Source: an uncultured Chlorobiales bacterium
Lineage (GTDB): Bacteria; Bacteroidota; Chlorobiia; Chlorobiales; Chlorobiaceae
Assembly (NCBI GenBank): GCA_903901395.1
Contig: CAIUQW010000112.1
Span: 1-5,979 of the forward strand
DNA length: 5,979 bases
Direction of reading: 5' to 3'
Part shown: positions 5,708-5,979 of the stretch, piece by piece
Position numbering within the stretch: position 1 is the stretch's first letter
Layout of the letters: every line of letters begins with the position of its first letter
The notes under the pieces: generated by a model
Databases searched by the model: none
Seen by the model: only the letters and a program-made list of their open reading frames with translations
What the model was told of the DNA's origin: nothing
Translations under genes and position numbers: made by a program

Positions 5708-5979
5708 ATGATAAAACGTATTTATCAATCAATATTGCCTATGGCAGGTTTGCTGGGGCCTTGCCTCCAGCTTAATGCAGCAGAAGCTGACGCTCCCGCT
5801 TCGGAAAGTATCGTTTCTGCCATGCCAAATTCGATTAAGCCCGAAGAGTCGCCTGTTTCGCAGAGTTCTCTTGGTGACCTTGCGGTGTTTCCCAAGCGCA
5901 TCATCTTCGAAGGACGAGCAAATACCGACGAAGTGATGCTTATGAATCGCAGCAACAGGCAGCTTGCTTACAGTTTGAC
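5708..5979 (+). CDS. PapD-like periplasmic pilus chaperone (3' partial)
   Basis: The frame stays open from ATG 5708 to the window end, giving about 90 residues. The first 27 or so form a signal peptide (MIKR, core LPMAGLLGPCLQL, then NAAEA). A polar linker rich in Pro, Ser, Glu and Ala follows (about 28-53), longer than in classical PapD. Then comes the first beta-strand pattern of the pilus-chaperone Ig fold: LAVFPKRIIFEGRANTDEV, then MLMNRSNRQLAYSL. This matches the family's V-x-P-x-R-x-x-F-x-G, V-x-L-x-N and Y-x-I positions. Such chaperones hold secreted subunits in the periplasm by donor-strand complementation and deliver them to an outer-membrane usher. Placement right after two DUF4402 genes supports this role. 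GTG 5705 in frame is an alternative start; neither has a clear ribosome site. The rest of the fold is outside the window, so the call rests on about 40 residues. Confidence 0.68.
   Translation, partial: MIKRIYQSILPMAGLLGPCLQLNAAEADAPASESIVSAMPNSIKPEESPVSQSSLGDLAVFPKRIIFEGRANTDEVMLMNRSNRQLAYSL

Noticed and set aside
5725..5955. Minus-strand frame at the right edge
   Set aside because: The plus strand has a signal peptide followed by a pilus-chaperone strand pattern. The minus product has no recognisable feature.
1..5979. CRISPR arrays, tRNA/rRNA genes, transposases or IS ends
   Set aside because: I saw no regularly spaced repeats of CRISPR size, no cloverleaf or rRNA-like sequence, and no transposase motif or terminal inverted repeats.

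Overview
The window looks like chromosome from a green sulfur bacterium (Chlorobiota, Chlorobaculum/Chlorobium-like). This rests mainly on the first gene, a GC-rich ClpB that stops inside the middle domain at a projected length of about 440 residues. I recall half-length ClpB proteins in Chlorobaculum tepidum. The assignment is an inference from one gene and is moderate in strength. The window has two compositional zones: the GC-rich clpB end (to about 1180) and a more AT-rich remainder, most AT-rich over the two small secreted-protein genes.

Layout, all on the + strand. (1) 1-1068: 3' part of a clpB gene encoding the N-domain end, a complete first AAA+ domain and the start of the coiled-coil middle domain, followed by a strong hairpin at 1104-1133. 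(2) 1340-3364 and 3451-4179: a two-component system. The sensor kinase has a 7TMR-DISM-type sensory module (periplasmic domain plus about seven membrane segments). Its partner is an OmpR/PhoB-type response regulator. The 86-base gap between them carries copies of TGTCAG around a TATATT box, a candidate autoregulatory site. (3) 4390-4926, 5081-5611 and 5708-end: a secretion/surface module. It has two paralogous DUF4402 proteins with signal peptides, each preceded by the same GAGTATATT element 42-43 bases before its ATG. They are followed by the start of a periplasmic PapD-like (pilus-type) chaperone that runs off the window.

The most interesting reading is that the last five genes form one cassette: a membrane sensor and its DNA-binding partner beside an alternative chaperone-usher-like pilus or adhesin made of DUF4402 subunits. 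The shared promoter-like element, and a perfect hairpin terminator after the first subunit gene, suggest that the subunits are transcribed separately and perhaps at different levels. The regulatory link and the presence of an usher downstream are inferences; the usher would lie outside the window.
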